Assembly (NCBI GenBank): GCA_024653675.1
Contig: JANLIB010000138.1
Span: 1 to 37,615, forward strand
DNA length: 37,615 nucleotides
Source of the DNA: Gallionella sp.
GTDB lineage: Bacteria > Pseudomonadota > Gammaproteobacteria > Burkholderiales > Gallionellaceae
Reading direction: 5' to 3'
Shown here: positions 20,473-30,662 of the stretch, one piece after another
Numbering within the stretch: the stretch's first letter is position 1
How the letters are laid out: each line of letters begins with the position of its first letter
Program-made: the position numbers and the translations under genes
Notes under the pieces: model-generated
Told to the model about the DNA's origin: nothing
Database searches by the model: none
Seen by the model: the letters and a program-made list of their open reading frames with translations, nothing else

Positions 20473-21195
20473 ATGGCAGACGATAAGTTTTATGCGCAAT
20501 TTGGAGAGGACAAGATTCTGTATGGCATCTTCAAAAAAAATCGGCATGGGGTCTGTGTGGAAGTCGGCGGTTACGATGGGGTAACTGGCAGCAATACATA
20601 TTTTTTCGAGAAGTTGGGTTGGAAATGTTTGGTCGTTGAGCCAATGCCTGAGTTTTGCAAGAAGATCAGGGAGGCCAGAAATTGTGATGTGGCGGAGGTT
20701 GCTGCCAGCGACACAAAAGGCGAAGTGGTATTTCATGTGGCTGAAGGTGTGGAGACCTTGTCCACTATTGAAGAAGACGCCAAGCATTTCGAGAGGATTA
20801 ACAAAGAAGGCGGAACCGGGATTAACAAGATACAAGTCAAGACCGATTTGTTAACTAATATCCTGCTGGAGAGAGGGATCGACAGGGTTGATTTTCTCAC
20901 ATTGGATGTTGAATGGCATGAACTGCGAGCACTCAAGGGATTGTCATTTGACCAAATACAGATTCGCTTGCTGATAGTCGAAGACGCATCTTTTGGGCAG
21001 GATAGGGGTGTAAAAAACTTTTTGAAAGCTCACTCATACGTGCGTTTCAAAAGAACAGGATGCAACGATTGGTATGCAAAAAAGGACGACCCGCTAGTTA
21101 CATTGTGGAGTGTTATCGCTACAGAAGTCCCAATATTCCTATATGTGGTAAAGCAAAAAATTAAACCTTTTGTTCCTCGTTGGTTAAAGAGATGA
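20473..21195 (+). CDS. FkbM family methyltransferase (second copy, divergent)
   Basis: QFGEDKILYGIF...GVCVEVGGYDGVTGSNTYFFEKLGWKCLVVEPMPEF...VDFLTLDVEWHELRALKG. Confidence 0.83.
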   Translation: MADDKFYAQFGEDKILYGIFKKNRHGVCVEVGGYDGVTGSNTYFFEKLGWKCLVVEPMPEFCKKIREARNCDVAEVAASDTKGEVVFHVAEGVETLSTIEEDAKHFERINKEGGTGINKIQVKTDLLTNILLERGIDRVDFLTLDVEWHELRALKGLSFDQIQIRLLIVEDASFGQDRGVKNFLKAHSYVRFKRTGCNDWYAKKDDPLVTLWSVIATEVPIFLYVVKQKIKPFVPRWLKR

Positions 21196-21228
21196 ACGGC
21201 CTGAATTAAGTGTGGATATAGTCAAATA

Positions 21229-22689
21229 ATGCTATTAGTTACGATTGGAAGGATTGCTCAGTTCGCGCTCTTGTTGCTGACGCTGCGCCTCGCAACAAGT
21301 TTATTGTCCCCCGCAGAAATGGGAAAGATTTCTATCGTCACGGCGACGGTGGGTTTTTTTGCGTTGCTGATTCTCAATCCGGTTGGGATGTTCATGAACA
21401 GACGTTTGCATGCTTGGGATGTGAGAGGGCAAACGATAGCTTATTTAACCTATTTTTGGCGGTATCTCTTCGGAGTCAGCTTATTTTCGATTTTAGTTTT
21501 GACTGCTTTAATCGGGCTGAGCATTTGGAGCCCTGGCATCGGCATATATTGGTTGTTGCTTTTGGTATCCGGAAACCTGTTCTTTGGCACGGTAAACCAA
21601 GTAGTGATTCCGGGGCTGAATTTGCTCGGTCATAGAGGTTGGTTTATTGGTCTGACAGTTGCCACTGCTGCTGTTAGCTTGATATTTGCCGTTGTGCTAG
21701 TCGTTGCAGTATTGCCGAATGCTGAATATTGGCTAAGTGGATTGCTTCTCGGCCAATTAGTAGTCGGGCTGATCGGAAAAAAAGTACTTTCCAAAAAAGT
21801 ACATCGTTCGAATGCTGAAAGTAACACACCTCCAAAATTGTCGCTTTCTCATTATAAGAATTTGCTGAGATTTGCCTGGCCGGTAGCTATTGCAGTTGGT
21901 CTGGGATGGATTCAAAGTCAAGGCTATCGTTACCTCATGGAAGAGCGCCTGGGATTAATTGAGTTGGGGCTATTTGTTGCGGGCTATGGCATAAGTTCGG
22001 GACTGATTGCCGGCTTCGACTCTATTTTTGCAACTTATTTTCAGCCGAGGTTTTATAAGCAAATAAGCAAAGGGAATTTCGGTGAACAGTCCCATGCATG
22101 GACCGAGTACTCTCAGGCTATTCTTCCATCGCTGCTGTTGACGAGCATTTTTATAATGGCAACGGCGCCGGAGCTCACACAGCTATTATTGGGAGCTAAC
22201 TTCAGAAGCTCCTCCCAGTATGTTGTGTGGGGCGCATTGGCTGAATTGGCAAGAATTTCAGCCGGGGTATTTGGCATGGCGGCGCATGCTCGAATGAACA
22301 CCAAGCTTCTTTTGCTGCCAAACCTGGCGGGCGCTGTGATATCAATTGCACTCATCTGGTATCTTATGCCTGTATACGGTTCGGATGGGGTTGGGGTGGG
22401 CTTGGTATGTTCATCGTTAGCCGCTCTGATTCTAACTGCACACCTGACAAAAAAACACTTGGCTATGGTTTTCCCCCTGAAACATTTTGTCAAAAGTGCA
22501 CTTATGGGCGGGGGAGTATTTGTGACTGCAGAGATTTTACGAGAAACATTTATTTATGATGGAAGCCACGTTTTATCCTTTGTTAGATTGTGCATTATTG
22601 GTTCATTATTTTTGCTTTTTCAGTACTTGATGCTGCTTCCTGTGTTGAAAAAGGAAAAGGCATATCTCGATAATTCTCACCCCAACTAA
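21229..22689 (+). CDS. Polysaccharide/O-antigen flippase, oligosaccharide flippase (Wzx-like) family
   Basis: 486-aa multi-TM protein with ~12-14 hydrophobic segments, in the O-antigen cluster. Confidence 0.8.
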   Translation: MLLVTIGRIAQFALLLLTLRLATSLLSPAEMGKISIVTATVGFFALLILNPVGMFMNRRLHAWDVRGQTIAYLTYFWRYLFGVSLFSILVLTALIGLSIWSPGIGIYWLLLLVSGNLFFGTVNQVVIPGLNLLGHRGWFIGLTVATAAVSLIFAVVLVVAVLPNAEYWLSGLLLGQLVVGLIGKKVLSKKVHRSNAESNTPPKLSLSHYKNLLRFAWPVAIAVGLGWIQSQGYRYLMEERLGLIELGLFVAGYGISSGLIAGFDSIFATYFQPRFYKQISKGNFGEQSHAWTEYSQAILPSLLLTSIFIMATAPELTQLLLGANFRSSSQYVVWGALAELARISAGVFGMAAHARMNTKLLLLPNLAGAVISIALIWYLMPVYGSDGVGVGLVCSSLAALILTAHLTKKHLAMVFPLKHFVKSALMGGGVFVTAEILRETFIYDGSHVLSFVRLCIIGSLFLLFQYLMLLPVLKKEKAYLDNSHPN

Positions 22690-22691
22690 TT

Positions 22692-23831
22692 TTGTTTGCC
22701 ATCCCCAAGTTTATGCATCTTGCGTACTGTAGTGATATTGAAGCTTTTAACAATGACCGGTTGCGTGATAAGCAATGGAGCTACCGGTTTCCTGGTTCTG
22801 GTTGGATAACCTGCTTGTATCGTATCGCTGCAGAATCAGGGATAAGCGTAGTGTCAGGGGATATAGCCATCGCAAATGTTGCGTCAAATAAATGGAACGC
22901 AAAAGATGTGTATGTAATTCAGGACATGAGATCGACAGCAGCGTCAAAGCTGCTGGATTTTGGGGCTAATCCTTTTCTGATTACCTGTTTAGAAGCGCCG
23001 CTCTATGCCCCGTTCTTCTATGACAACATCAGCCGCATTGCCGGCAAATTCAGGTTCAGCCTGGGGTTCGGATTTCCGGAGACGCGAGCCAAAGCCGCAG
23101 CATCAGGAAAAAACCTTCAGTTTAGATTTCCATCATATTATTTAGAGGATATGCGCGAGATTCGTTCTTGGGAGAATAGAAAAAAGCTGGTGCTCGTTGC
23201 CGCGAACAAATATAAATCCGGAAAAACATACATCCCTGACAGACTGAGCCTGACTGGCGTCCTTCGACAATTAAAATCGGCGAGTTGGCAGCTTGTTTCT
23301 CCAGCATATAGAAAGTCGTTAGCCGCATCTCTTCTTGATCGACGTCTTGAGGCAGTCGAGTACTTTGCCGGCAATAAAGATTTGGACTTGTACGGATCGG
23401 GATGGGGGGATTTGAGTGAGCTCCCGTCTACCTGGGCCAACAGGCTATATGATGTTATCAACGATCAGTATCTGGGGCGATGCAGCAATAAGCTGGAAAC
23501 GATAAGTGGCTACCGATTTTCAATCTGCTTTGAAAATACGGCATTCGCAGGATATGTGACAGAAAAAATCGTCGACTGTTTTGTTGCCGGAACCGTCCCG
23601 TTGTATCTGGGCGCCCCTGACATTGAGACGATCGTCCCGGCAGAGTCATTTATCGATATGCGAAAGTTTGGTTCCTTCGAACAGCTTGATGCTTATATCA
23701 ACTCGATGAATGAAGATGAGGCGATAAAAATGGTTGAAGCAGGACGGCATTATCTGCAAACTGAAATTGGGATGCTGCACAGTTATGAGGGCTTTGCCAG
23801 AAACACGATCAGGTTGGCCAAAACATGTTAG
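22692..23831 (+). CDS. Glycosyltransferase family 10 (fucosyltransferase) C-terminal domain protein
   Basis: YRFSICFENTAFAGYVTEKIVDCFVAGTVPLYLGAPDIETIVPAESFIDMRKF is the GT10 core. TTG start, or ATG 22713. Confidence 0.82.
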   Translation: MFAIPKFMHLAYCSDIEAFNNDRLRDKQWSYRFPGSGWITCLYRIAAESGISVVSGDIAIANVASNKWNAKDVYVIQDMRSTAASKLLDFGANPFLITCLEAPLYAPFFYDNISRIAGKFRFSLGFGFPETRAKAAASGKNLQFRFPSYYLEDMREIRSWENRKKLVLVAANKYKSGKTYIPDRLSLTGVLRQLKSASWQLVSPAYRKSLAASLLDRRLEAVEYFAGNKDLDLYGSGWGDLSELPSTWANRLYDVINDQYLGRCSNKLETISGYRFSICFENTAFAGYVTEKIVDCFVAGTVPLYLGAPDIETIVPAESFIDMRKFGSFEQLDAYINSMNEDEAIKMVEAGRHYLQTEIGMLHSYEGFARNTIRLAKTC

Positions 23832-24739
23832 ACGTTACCGTATGCATTATGTCTTACAACCGTCCCGCATATTTGCGTGAAGCCTTGCGTTCCGTGCTTA
23901 CACAGACAAAACAGCCCAAGAGAATTGTCATTTACGATAATGGAAGCGATAGCGGTGTGTTTGAAAGTGTAAAAGAATTTGTCGGGAAGGGAGTCGAATG
24001 GGTTGGTGCAGAGGTGAATCATCCATTTATCTGGAATTTCAGCAGAGCCATGTTCAGTAGCGAAACCAGATATATCATGATGCTTCACGATGATGATAGG
24101 TTATGCACCAATTTCCTTGAGACCCAAATTGGCTTGCTTGAGGCCAATGCTAGTCTCGTGGCTGTTTCATGCAACGGATATTTTATTGATGAAACTGGCA
24201 AAAAGACCGGAGGAACACTCGTATCCACCGTTGGTGGTGAACCAGTTGAGTTATACACATGTAGTGGGCAAGTGGCTTTGAAATATGCCGGTAATTCCTG
24301 TATTCCTTTCTCCCCCACCGTGTACCGCAGCGAAGTTGCTCGTTCAATTAAATTCAGAGAAGGATTTGACAAGGTTTGCGATGCCGTTTACTTCTGTGAC
24401 TTGGCGGAAATAGGATCTATTGCGTATCAAACAGCCCCATTGTACGAGTGTCGTGTGCATTCTGGCCAAGACTCGAGTTATTTTCCATACGATTTAATGA
24501 ATCAGCTAGAGGAATTTTTTTGGTCAAGAAGGTGCGTGAATGATTCAGAGAGAGCTAAGCTGCATAACTTATTAGTGTGGCAGCATACTGCAAGGAATCT
24601 TAAACAAATATTCCAATCAGTCAGAAAGGGAGATTTATCACCGGCTGCATCCCTATTGATGGATGATAAATTTAGATTTGTTGATGCGGCTAAAGTAATT
24701 GGCGCTTGGGGCCGCAAGAATGTTTTACGGAAGTGGTGA
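23825..24739 (+). CDS. Glycosyltransferase family 2
   Basis: DVTVCIMSYNRPAYLREALRSVLTQT...RYIMMLHDDDRL. Confidence 0.85.
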   Translation: MLDVTVCIMSYNRPAYLREALRSVLTQTKQPKRIVIYDNGSDSGVFESVKEFVGKGVEWVGAEVNHPFIWNFSRAMFSSETRYIMMLHDDDRLCTNFLETQIGLLEANASLVAVSCNGYFIDETGKKTGGTLVSTVGGEPVELYTCSGQVALKYAGNSCIPFSPTVYRSEVARSIKFREGFDKVCDAVYFCDLAEIGSIAYQTAPLYECRVHSGQDSSYFPYDLMNQLEEFFWSRRCVNDSERAKLHNLLVWQHTARNLKQIFQSVRKGDLSPAASLLMDDKFRFVDAAKVIGAWGRKNVLRKW

Positions 24740-24743
24740 AAGA

Positions 24744-25496
24744 ATGAAGTTGTTCGCTGCAATTTTTAGGCGCTGGCTATTGGCATTCCTTTATCCTCGT
24801 CCCCTGATTGGCATTCTCTATTTGCCGCGCTTTTTTATCCACTGGCACAGGTATGCCAAATCTGCGGGCGCACAAAAAATTAGAGTACTTGATTTGCAGC
24901 CATGCCTGGGCGACTGGAGCACCCATACTCCATTCGATGCCCACTATTTTTATCAGGGAGCCTGGCTTGCCAGGAGGGTGTGTTCAGCAAAGGTCGCGCA
25001 GCATGTGGATATTGGTTCCAGTGTATTGACCATGAGCGTGCTGAGCGCTCAAGTTGAAACGACGTTTGTCGATTATCGTCCACTTAAGGTATCTCTCCCC
25101 GGTTTGACTTCGATCGCTGGAAATATTATGGACTTGCCATTTGCGGATAGCTCAGTCAATTCCTTGTCATGCCTACACGTGATCGAGCATATCGGTCTTG
25201 GCCGATATGGTGATCCAATCGACCCGCAAGGCAGCGTGAAGGCTGCCAATGAATTGCAGCGCATAGTGAGTTCCGGCGGCAAGATATTTCTTTCGTTGCC
25301 CATCGGACGTGAAAGAATATGCTTCAATGCGCACAGGGTGCATGCCCCAGCTTCTGTTCTGGAAATGTTTCCGCAAATGAGATTGGTCGAGTTTTCTTAT
25401 GTGGATGACGACGGCCGGTATCATGAGGACAAACCAGTCGAGGCGGCGAACCGATTGGAATACGGCTGCGGTTTGTTCCAGTTCAAGAAGCTGTGA
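24744..25496 (+). CDS. DUF268/SAM-methyltransferase-like protein
   Basis: HFYQGAWLARRV...HVDIGSSVLTMSVLSA...DLPFADSSVNSLSCLHVIEHIGLGRYGDPIDPQGSVKAANELQRI...FNAHRVH. Confidence 0.8.
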   Translation: MKLFAAIFRRWLLAFLYPRPLIGILYLPRFFIHWHRYAKSAGAQKIRVLDLQPCLGDWSTHTPFDAHYFYQGAWLARRVCSAKVAQHVDIGSSVLTMSVLSAQVETTFVDYRPLKVSLPGLTSIAGNIMDLPFADSSVNSLSCLHVIEHIGLGRYGDPIDPQGSVKAANELQRIVSSGGKIFLSLPIGRERICFNAHRVHAPASVLEMFPQMRLVEFSYVDDDGRYHEDKPVEAANRLEYGCGLFQFKKL

Positions 25497-26713
25497 AAAT
25501 TCTCTGTGTCCTCGGCGAACACAATTACGGCGACCCTGCCCGAGGCGAGTGCTATGAACATGTCAATTTCCTGCCGGCATTGCGCAATCTGGGACATCAG
25601 GTCGTCTTCTTCGAGTCGTTCAACCGCAATGCTTACCGGGATTTTGCCGATCTGAACCGTAACTTTCTGGAAAAAGTGCGTGCGGAAAAACCGGATATCA
25701 TCCTGTGTGTGCTGCTCGGTTATGAGATATGGTTGGAGACATTTCAACTGGTGCGCGAAGGAACTAACGCCATCCTCATCAACTGGTCAACTGATGATTC
25801 CTGGAAATACCGGCAATTTTCAAGATTTGTTGCGTCAGCATTCCACCTTTACGCCACCACTTACCCGGATGCGCTTGCCAAGTCCAAACAAGATGGGTAT
25901 GACAATTTTGTTTTGACACAATGGGCGGCCAATTCTGCAAATCTTGCAGAGCCGCTGCCCGCCGCACAGTGCCGCTACCCGGTGTCCTTTATTGGAACTG
26001 CCTATGGCAACCGGCCGAAATGGATATCCGCCCTTGACGAGTGGGGGATCAAGGTAGAATGTTTCGGGCACGGATGGGAAAACGGCTCTGTTCCTGCGGG
26101 GGACATACCGAAGATCATGCGTGACTCCATTATCAGCCTGAATTTTGGTGATTCGGGCATGGTGATGCGCGGAATCGTTCCGGGGAGAAGCCGCCAAATC
26201 AAGGCCCGGGCTTTTGAAGTGCCGGGCGCGGGAGGGTTTCTCATGACGGAGTACGCCGATGGGCTGGACCGCTTCTATCGAAGCGGCGATGAGATCGCGG
26301 TATTCGATGGGATTTTGGATCTAGATGAAAAAATAAGACATTTTATTGGGCGCCCTGAAGAGCGTGATCGCATAGCGATGGCGGGCTATATCAGAACACG
26401 GGATGAACATACCTATGAGATGCGCTTTGGCAATTTACTCGATGCAGCCATGCAACAGAAGGAACGGCTTCCAGATGAGCGGCGCGAGATCGATTTTGAA
26501 AAGTACGACACGATCGAGAAGAAGCACAGAGCAGGCGTGCTGTTGAAGATATTCAAACGGCTGCTGCTGCTTCCTTGCATGATGATCTGGGGAAATACAA
26601 GAGGTTCGAGGGCTGCACGCAGATTTCTGTTCGAGCTAAGCTGGCGGCTTGCCGGCAAGAATACTTATACTGTATCGGGCTGGCCGGGACGGTTGTTTTA
26701 CAAGGAAAGCTGA
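25493..26713 (+). CDS. CgeB-like glycosyltransferase
   Basis: LCVLGEHNYGDPARGECYEHVNFLPALRNLGHQVVFFESFNR...RQIKARAFEVPGAGGFLMTEYADGL. Confidence 0.8.
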   Translation: MKILCVLGEHNYGDPARGECYEHVNFLPALRNLGHQVVFFESFNRNAYRDFADLNRNFLEKVRAEKPDIILCVLLGYEIWLETFQLVREGTNAILINWSTDDSWKYRQFSRFVASAFHLYATTYPDALAKSKQDGYDNFVLTQWAANSANLAEPLPAAQCRYPVSFIGTAYGNRPKWISALDEWGIKVECFGHGWENGSVPAGDIPKIMRDSIISLNFGDSGMVMRGIVPGRSRQIKARAFEVPGAGGFLMTEYADGLDRFYRSGDEIAVFDGILDLDEKIRHFIGRPEERDRIAMAGYIRTRDEHTYEMRFGNLLDAAMQQKERLPDERREIDFEKYDTIEKKHRAGVLLKIFKRLLLLPCMMIWGNTRGSRAARRFLFELSWRLAGKNTYTVSGWPGRLFYKES

Positions 26714-27519
26714 TGCAGTCCCCGGTCAGTGTAATCATCCCATGTTATCGTTGTGCGGATACCATCGAGCGTGCCGTCGAATCGGTGATAGTACAAACAT
26801 TACCCCCGAAAGAAATCCTGCTGGTAGAAGATTGCAGTGATGACAAGGGAGTCGCTCTTGCTTCGATGTCCCGGCTGCAGCAGAATTTTCAGGGCAAAGC
26901 CAGCATCAGGATCATTCCGCTGAAAAAAAACAGCGGTCCGGGCGGGGCGCGCAATGTCGGGTGGGATGAGGCGCAGCAACCCTATCTGGCATTTCTGGAT
27001 GCCGACGATAGTTGGCATCCGAGGAAGCTGGAAATCCAGTATCAATGGATGGAGTCGCATCCCGAAGTGGCGCTAACAGGGCATCCGAGTGTTTTGATCG
27101 AATCAGGTAAATCGATTCCTGTTTTGCCGGAGCAATTGAAAGCCCGCCCAATCAGCGGTTACTCCCTGCTGATTTCAAATTGCTTCCCGACCCGCTCGGT
27201 GATGCTGCGTCGGGAAATTGCTTATCGTTTCGACCCTGCCAAACGCTATGCTGAAGACTACCTGCTTTGGTTAAGGATTGTTCTGGGCGGGAAATCGGCA
27301 TGGTTACTCGAATTGCCGCTTGCTTATTCTTATAAGGCAGATTTCGGTGCCAAGGGGTTGACAGGAAATTTGTGGAAAATGGAAATCGGAGAACTCGATA
27401 CCTACAGGAGAGTTTGCAAAGATGGAATGATCCCGCGTACTGTTCACCTTGGCCTTTCACTGCTATCTCTGTTGAAATATTTGCGAAGATTGATACTGGT
27501 TTATTTTCAGCGCATTTAA
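26713..27519 (+). CDS. Glycosyltransferase family 2
   Basis: MQSPVSVIIPCYRCADTIERAVESVIVQTLPPKEILLVEDCS...YLAFLDADDSWHPRKLEIQ; ATG overlaps upstream stop. Confidence 0.9.
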   Translation: MQSPVSVIIPCYRCADTIERAVESVIVQTLPPKEILLVEDCSDDKGVALASMSRLQQNFQGKASIRIIPLKKNSGPGGARNVGWDEAQQPYLAFLDADDSWHPRKLEIQYQWMESHPEVALTGHPSVLIESGKSIPVLPEQLKARPISGYSLLISNCFPTRSVMLRREIAYRFDPAKRYAEDYLLWLRIVLGGKSAWLLELPLAYSYKADFGAKGLTGNLWKMEIGELDTYRRVCKDGMIPRTVHLGLSLLSLLKYLRRLILVYFQRI

Positions 27520-27651
27520 CCAAGGGAAAATCGCCGAATGAAAACTTCAAGGATTGCCACCGTATTGTATTTTCTGCAGTATCATCAATCGGCTATGGTG
27601 AGTATGGCGACGGGGTCTTGTTGAAATGGCAAAAGCAAAACCCCAGAGGAT

Positions 27652-28776
27652 ATGAAGAATAACCGTCCAAAAATACTATTTTTTATCACCGAGGATTGGT
27701 TCGTCTGCTCACATTGGCTGCCGTTGATCGAAGGGGCGAAAAATACCGGCTTCGAAGTGGTAGTGGTTACGCGAATCAACAGGCATGCGGGGAAAATCCT
27801 GCAGCATGGTGTAAAGGTTATCCAATTTGATATTTCGCGACGCGGATCGAATGTTTTTCGTGAGCTGAAAGTTATACTGCAACTGATGCGAATTTACCGC
27901 GAAGAGCAACCTGATATTGTCCACCACGTTGCTATGAAGCCCATGCTGTATGGATCGCTAGCTTCACATTTGCTGCGGGTGCCGCACACGGTAAATTGGG
28001 TGGCTGGAATGGGGTGGCTGTTCGTTTCCGGCAACCGGCGGGCAAAAATACTTCGGATCATAATTCGCAGAGTACTTGGTGTGCTGTTGCGCGGGACATC
28101 GGTAATTGTAGAGAACAAAGACGACCAGGCGATAATCGCCGATATCGGAATTGCAGCTCAGCATATTCATTTGGTTCGTGGCGCAGGCGTGGATACTTTG
28201 CTGTACAGCCCGTGTCCAGAACCGGTTGGCATTCCATTGGTGGTGCTGCCAGCCCGTATGCTTTGGGACAAAGGGGTAGGGGAATTTGTTGGCGCAGCTA
28301 GGCAACTCCAGCAGCGTGGCGTGAAAGCCAGATTGGTTCTGGTGGGTGATCCGGACACAGAAAACCCTGCGAGCGTGCCTGAACGCCAATTAAAAGATTG
28401 GCAAAATGAAGGCATAGTGGAATGGTGGGGCAGGCGCGAAGATATGCCGCAGGTGTTAGCGCAATCCCACATTGTTTGCTTGCCCTCATACCGTGAGGGA
28501 TTGCCCAAGGCTTTGCTGGAAGCGGCGTCCTGTGGGCGTCCTATTGTGACAACAGATGTGCCGGGCTGCAGGGAAATTGTAAGTGACGGGTACAATGGCC
28601 TCCTGGTGGAGGCGCATAATGTGGCAGCATTGACGGACGCGTTGGCTAAACTGCTGGCCGATCCGGAGTTACGGCATCAGATGGGTAAGCGTGGGCGGGA
28701 GCGTGTGTTGAGCGAATTTTCTCAGGAAAGAATCGTTGCCCAGGTTTTAGCAACTTATAGCGAGATATTATCTTGA
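27652..28776 (+). CDS. Glycosyltransferase family 4
   Basis: KILFFITEDWFVCSHWLPL...GAGVDTLLYSP...MLWDKGVGEFVGAARQL...VCLPSYREGLPKALLEAASCGRPIVTTDVPGCREIV. Confidence 0.92.
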   Translation: MKNNRPKILFFITEDWFVCSHWLPLIEGAKNTGFEVVVVTRINRHAGKILQHGVKVIQFDISRRGSNVFRELKVILQLMRIYREEQPDIVHHVAMKPMLYGSLASHLLRVPHTVNWVAGMGWLFVSGNRRAKILRIIIRRVLGVLLRGTSVIVENKDDQAIIADIGIAAQHIHLVRGAGVDTLLYSPCPEPVGIPLVVLPARMLWDKGVGEFVGAARQLQQRGVKARLVLVGDPDTENPASVPERQLKDWQNEGIVEWWGRREDMPQVLAQSHIVCLPSYREGLPKALLEAASCGRPIVTTDVPGCREIVSDGYNGLLVEAHNVAALTDALAKLLADPELRHQMGKRGRERVLSEFSQERIVAQVLATYSEILS

Positions 28777-30662
28777 GCTGTGTACTGGTCACAGGCGCGA
28801 ACGGTTTTGTCGGGCAGCCGTTGTGCGCATCGCTGCTCCGGCAGGGATGGCATGTCAGGGCGGCACTGCGTTCAACACACCAATTGCCCGCAGGCACAGA
28901 ATATACAATTGTCGGCGCGATAGACGGCGAGACGGATTGGCCGGACGCGCTGCGCGGCGTGGATGTGGTGATTCATCTTGCGGCGCGGGTGCATGTGATG
29001 AAGGATACTGCCGCCGATCCGCTGGCAGAGTTCCTCAAGATCAATCTGCACGGCACGGTGAATCTCGCAAGGCAAGCGGCGCACGCGGGAGTCAAGCGGC
29101 TGGTCTATGTCAGCTCGATCAAGGTGAACGGAGAGCGAACCACTGAATCACGTCCATTCGTCGAGTCCGGCAAACCCGATCCGCAGGATGCTTACGCCAT
29201 TTCAAAATGGCAGGCCGAACAGGCATTGCGCAGCATCGCACAGGAAACCGGGCTGGAAATCGTGATCTTGCGGCCGCCGCTGGTGTATGGACCGGAAGTA
29301 AAGGGAAATTTCCTGAAGCTGATGTCGGCAGTTCACAAAGGCATACCTCTGCCGTTTGCAAGCGTGCGCAATGTTCGAAGCCTGATATATCTGGAAAATC
29401 TGGTAAGCGCCTTGATAGCCTGCGCGACCCATCCTGCAGCTGCCGGGAAAACCTACCTGGTGCGCGATGGCCAGGATATCTCGATTACGGAATTGGTCCG
29501 GCAGTTAGCCAAAGGTATGGAAAGACCTGCCAGGCTGTTCCCCTTTCCGGTAAAACTACTGAGGGGATTGGGAGCATTGTTTGGGCGGCTCGATTCGATA
29601 GACCGGTTGATCGAATCGCTGCGCATCGACGACCGGTTGATACGCAGGGAATTGGGCTGGAAGCCGGGGCTCACTTTGCACCAGGGCCTGCAAATAACAA
29701 CGGACTGGTATAGAAAAAAGTTTTTCGCTCCAGACATACCCTACCTGAATATAAATCCTGTGAATGAAAATGCGGATCACGGCGTTTCAGTCGTGATCGT
29801 GAATTACAATGCCGGCGAGATGCTGCTGGAGTCTGTGGCGCGCGCCCACCAGCATGCCGAACAAGTCATCGTGGTGGACAATGCATCTACCGACAACAGT
29901 ATTGCCGCGATGCGAGGCGAATTCCGGAAGACATTGATAATCAGCAATGACCGGAATCTTGGTTTTGCTACAGCCTGTAATCAGGGGGCGAAAGCTGCAA
30001 TCGGAGATTACCTGCTTTTCCTCAACCCGGATTGTGTTCTTGAGCCTGATGCGATTTCCACACTCGTTGAAGCGGTGCACAGTTCGGAGCATGTCGGGAT
30101 GGCGGGCGGTCTGCTCACCAACCCGGACGGCACCGAGCAAAGCGGCGGGCGGCGGGCAATACCGACCCCGTGGCGATCCTTTGTCAGGGCGTTCGGCCTT
30201 GGCTTGCTGAGCAGGCGCTATCCCAGGCTATTCCAGGACTTTGCGCTGCACAGGCAACCTTTGCCTGAAATGCCCCTTGAAGTGGAAGCGATCTCCGGGG
30301 CATGTATGCTGATCCGGCGCGATGCCCTGGAAGATGTCGGGTTGCTGGACGAGGGCTATTTCATGCACTGCGAAGATCTGGACTGGTGCATGCGATTCCG
30401 CCGGAAAGGCTGGAAGATTCTTTTCGTGCCTGATGCGCGGATGATCCATCACAAGGGATATTGCAGCAAATCAAGGCCGATCTTCGTAGAGTGGAACAAA
30501 CATAAAGGAATGATGCGTTTCTACAGAAAGTTCTTCAGGCATCAATACCCGGGGGTATTGATGGGTTTTGTGGCGGTGGCAGTATGGATGCGCTTTCTTG
30601 CGATCGCGATTTATTATTTGCAGGATCACTTGTTGCGCGCGTTGAGAGTGCGCCGTGGTTAA
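28773..30662 (+). CDS. Fusion protein: NAD-dependent epimerase/SDR domain + GT2 (rhamnosyltransferase-like) domain
   Basis: N-term VLVTGANGFVGQPLCASLLRQGW...YAISKWQAEQAL; C-term VSVVIVNYNAGEMLLESVARA...NRNLGFATACNQGAKAAIGDYLLFLNPDCVLE...EVEAISGACMLIRRDALEDVGLLDEGYFMHCEDLDWC. Confidence 0.88.
   Translation: MSCVLVTGANGFVGQPLCASLLRQGWHVRAALRSTHQLPAGTEYTIVGAIDGETDWPDALRGVDVVIHLAARVHVMKDTAADPLAEFLKINLHGTVNLARQAAHAGVKRLVYVSSIKVNGERTTESRPFVESGKPDPQDAYAISKWQAEQALRSIAQETGLEIVILRPPLVYGPEVKGNFLKLMSAVHKGIPLPFASVRNVRSLIYLENLVSALIACATHPAAAGKTYLVRDGQDISITELVRQLAKGMERPARLFPFPVKLLRGLGALFGRLDSIDRLIESLRIDDRLIRRELGWKPGLTLHQGLQITTDWYRKKFFAPDIPYLNINPVNENADHGVSVVIVNYNAGEMLLESVARAHQHAEQVIVVDNASTDNSIAAMRGEFRKTLIISNDRNLGFATACNQGAKAAIGDYLLFLNPDCVLEPDAISTLVEAVHSSEHVGMAGGLLTNPDGTEQSGGRRAIPTPWRSFVRAFGLGLLSRRYPRLFQDFALHRQPLPEMPLEVEAISGACMLIRRDALEDVGLLDEGYFMHCEDLDWCMRFRRKGWKILFVPDARMIHHKGYCSKSRPIFVEWNKHKGMMRFYRKFFRHQYPGVLMGFVAVAVWMRFLAIAIYYLQDHLLRALRVRRG
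30540..30563 (+). other. Perfect 11-bp stem, 2-nt loop inverted repeat inside the SDR-GT2 gene
   Basis: catcaataccc-gg-gggtattgatg. Confidence 0.7.

Noticed and set aside
27538-27624. Short ORF MKTSRIATVLYFLQYHQSAMVSMATGSC* in the gap before the GT4 gene
   Set aside because: 28 aa only, no family resemblance; may be a leader or decayed gene but unsupported.
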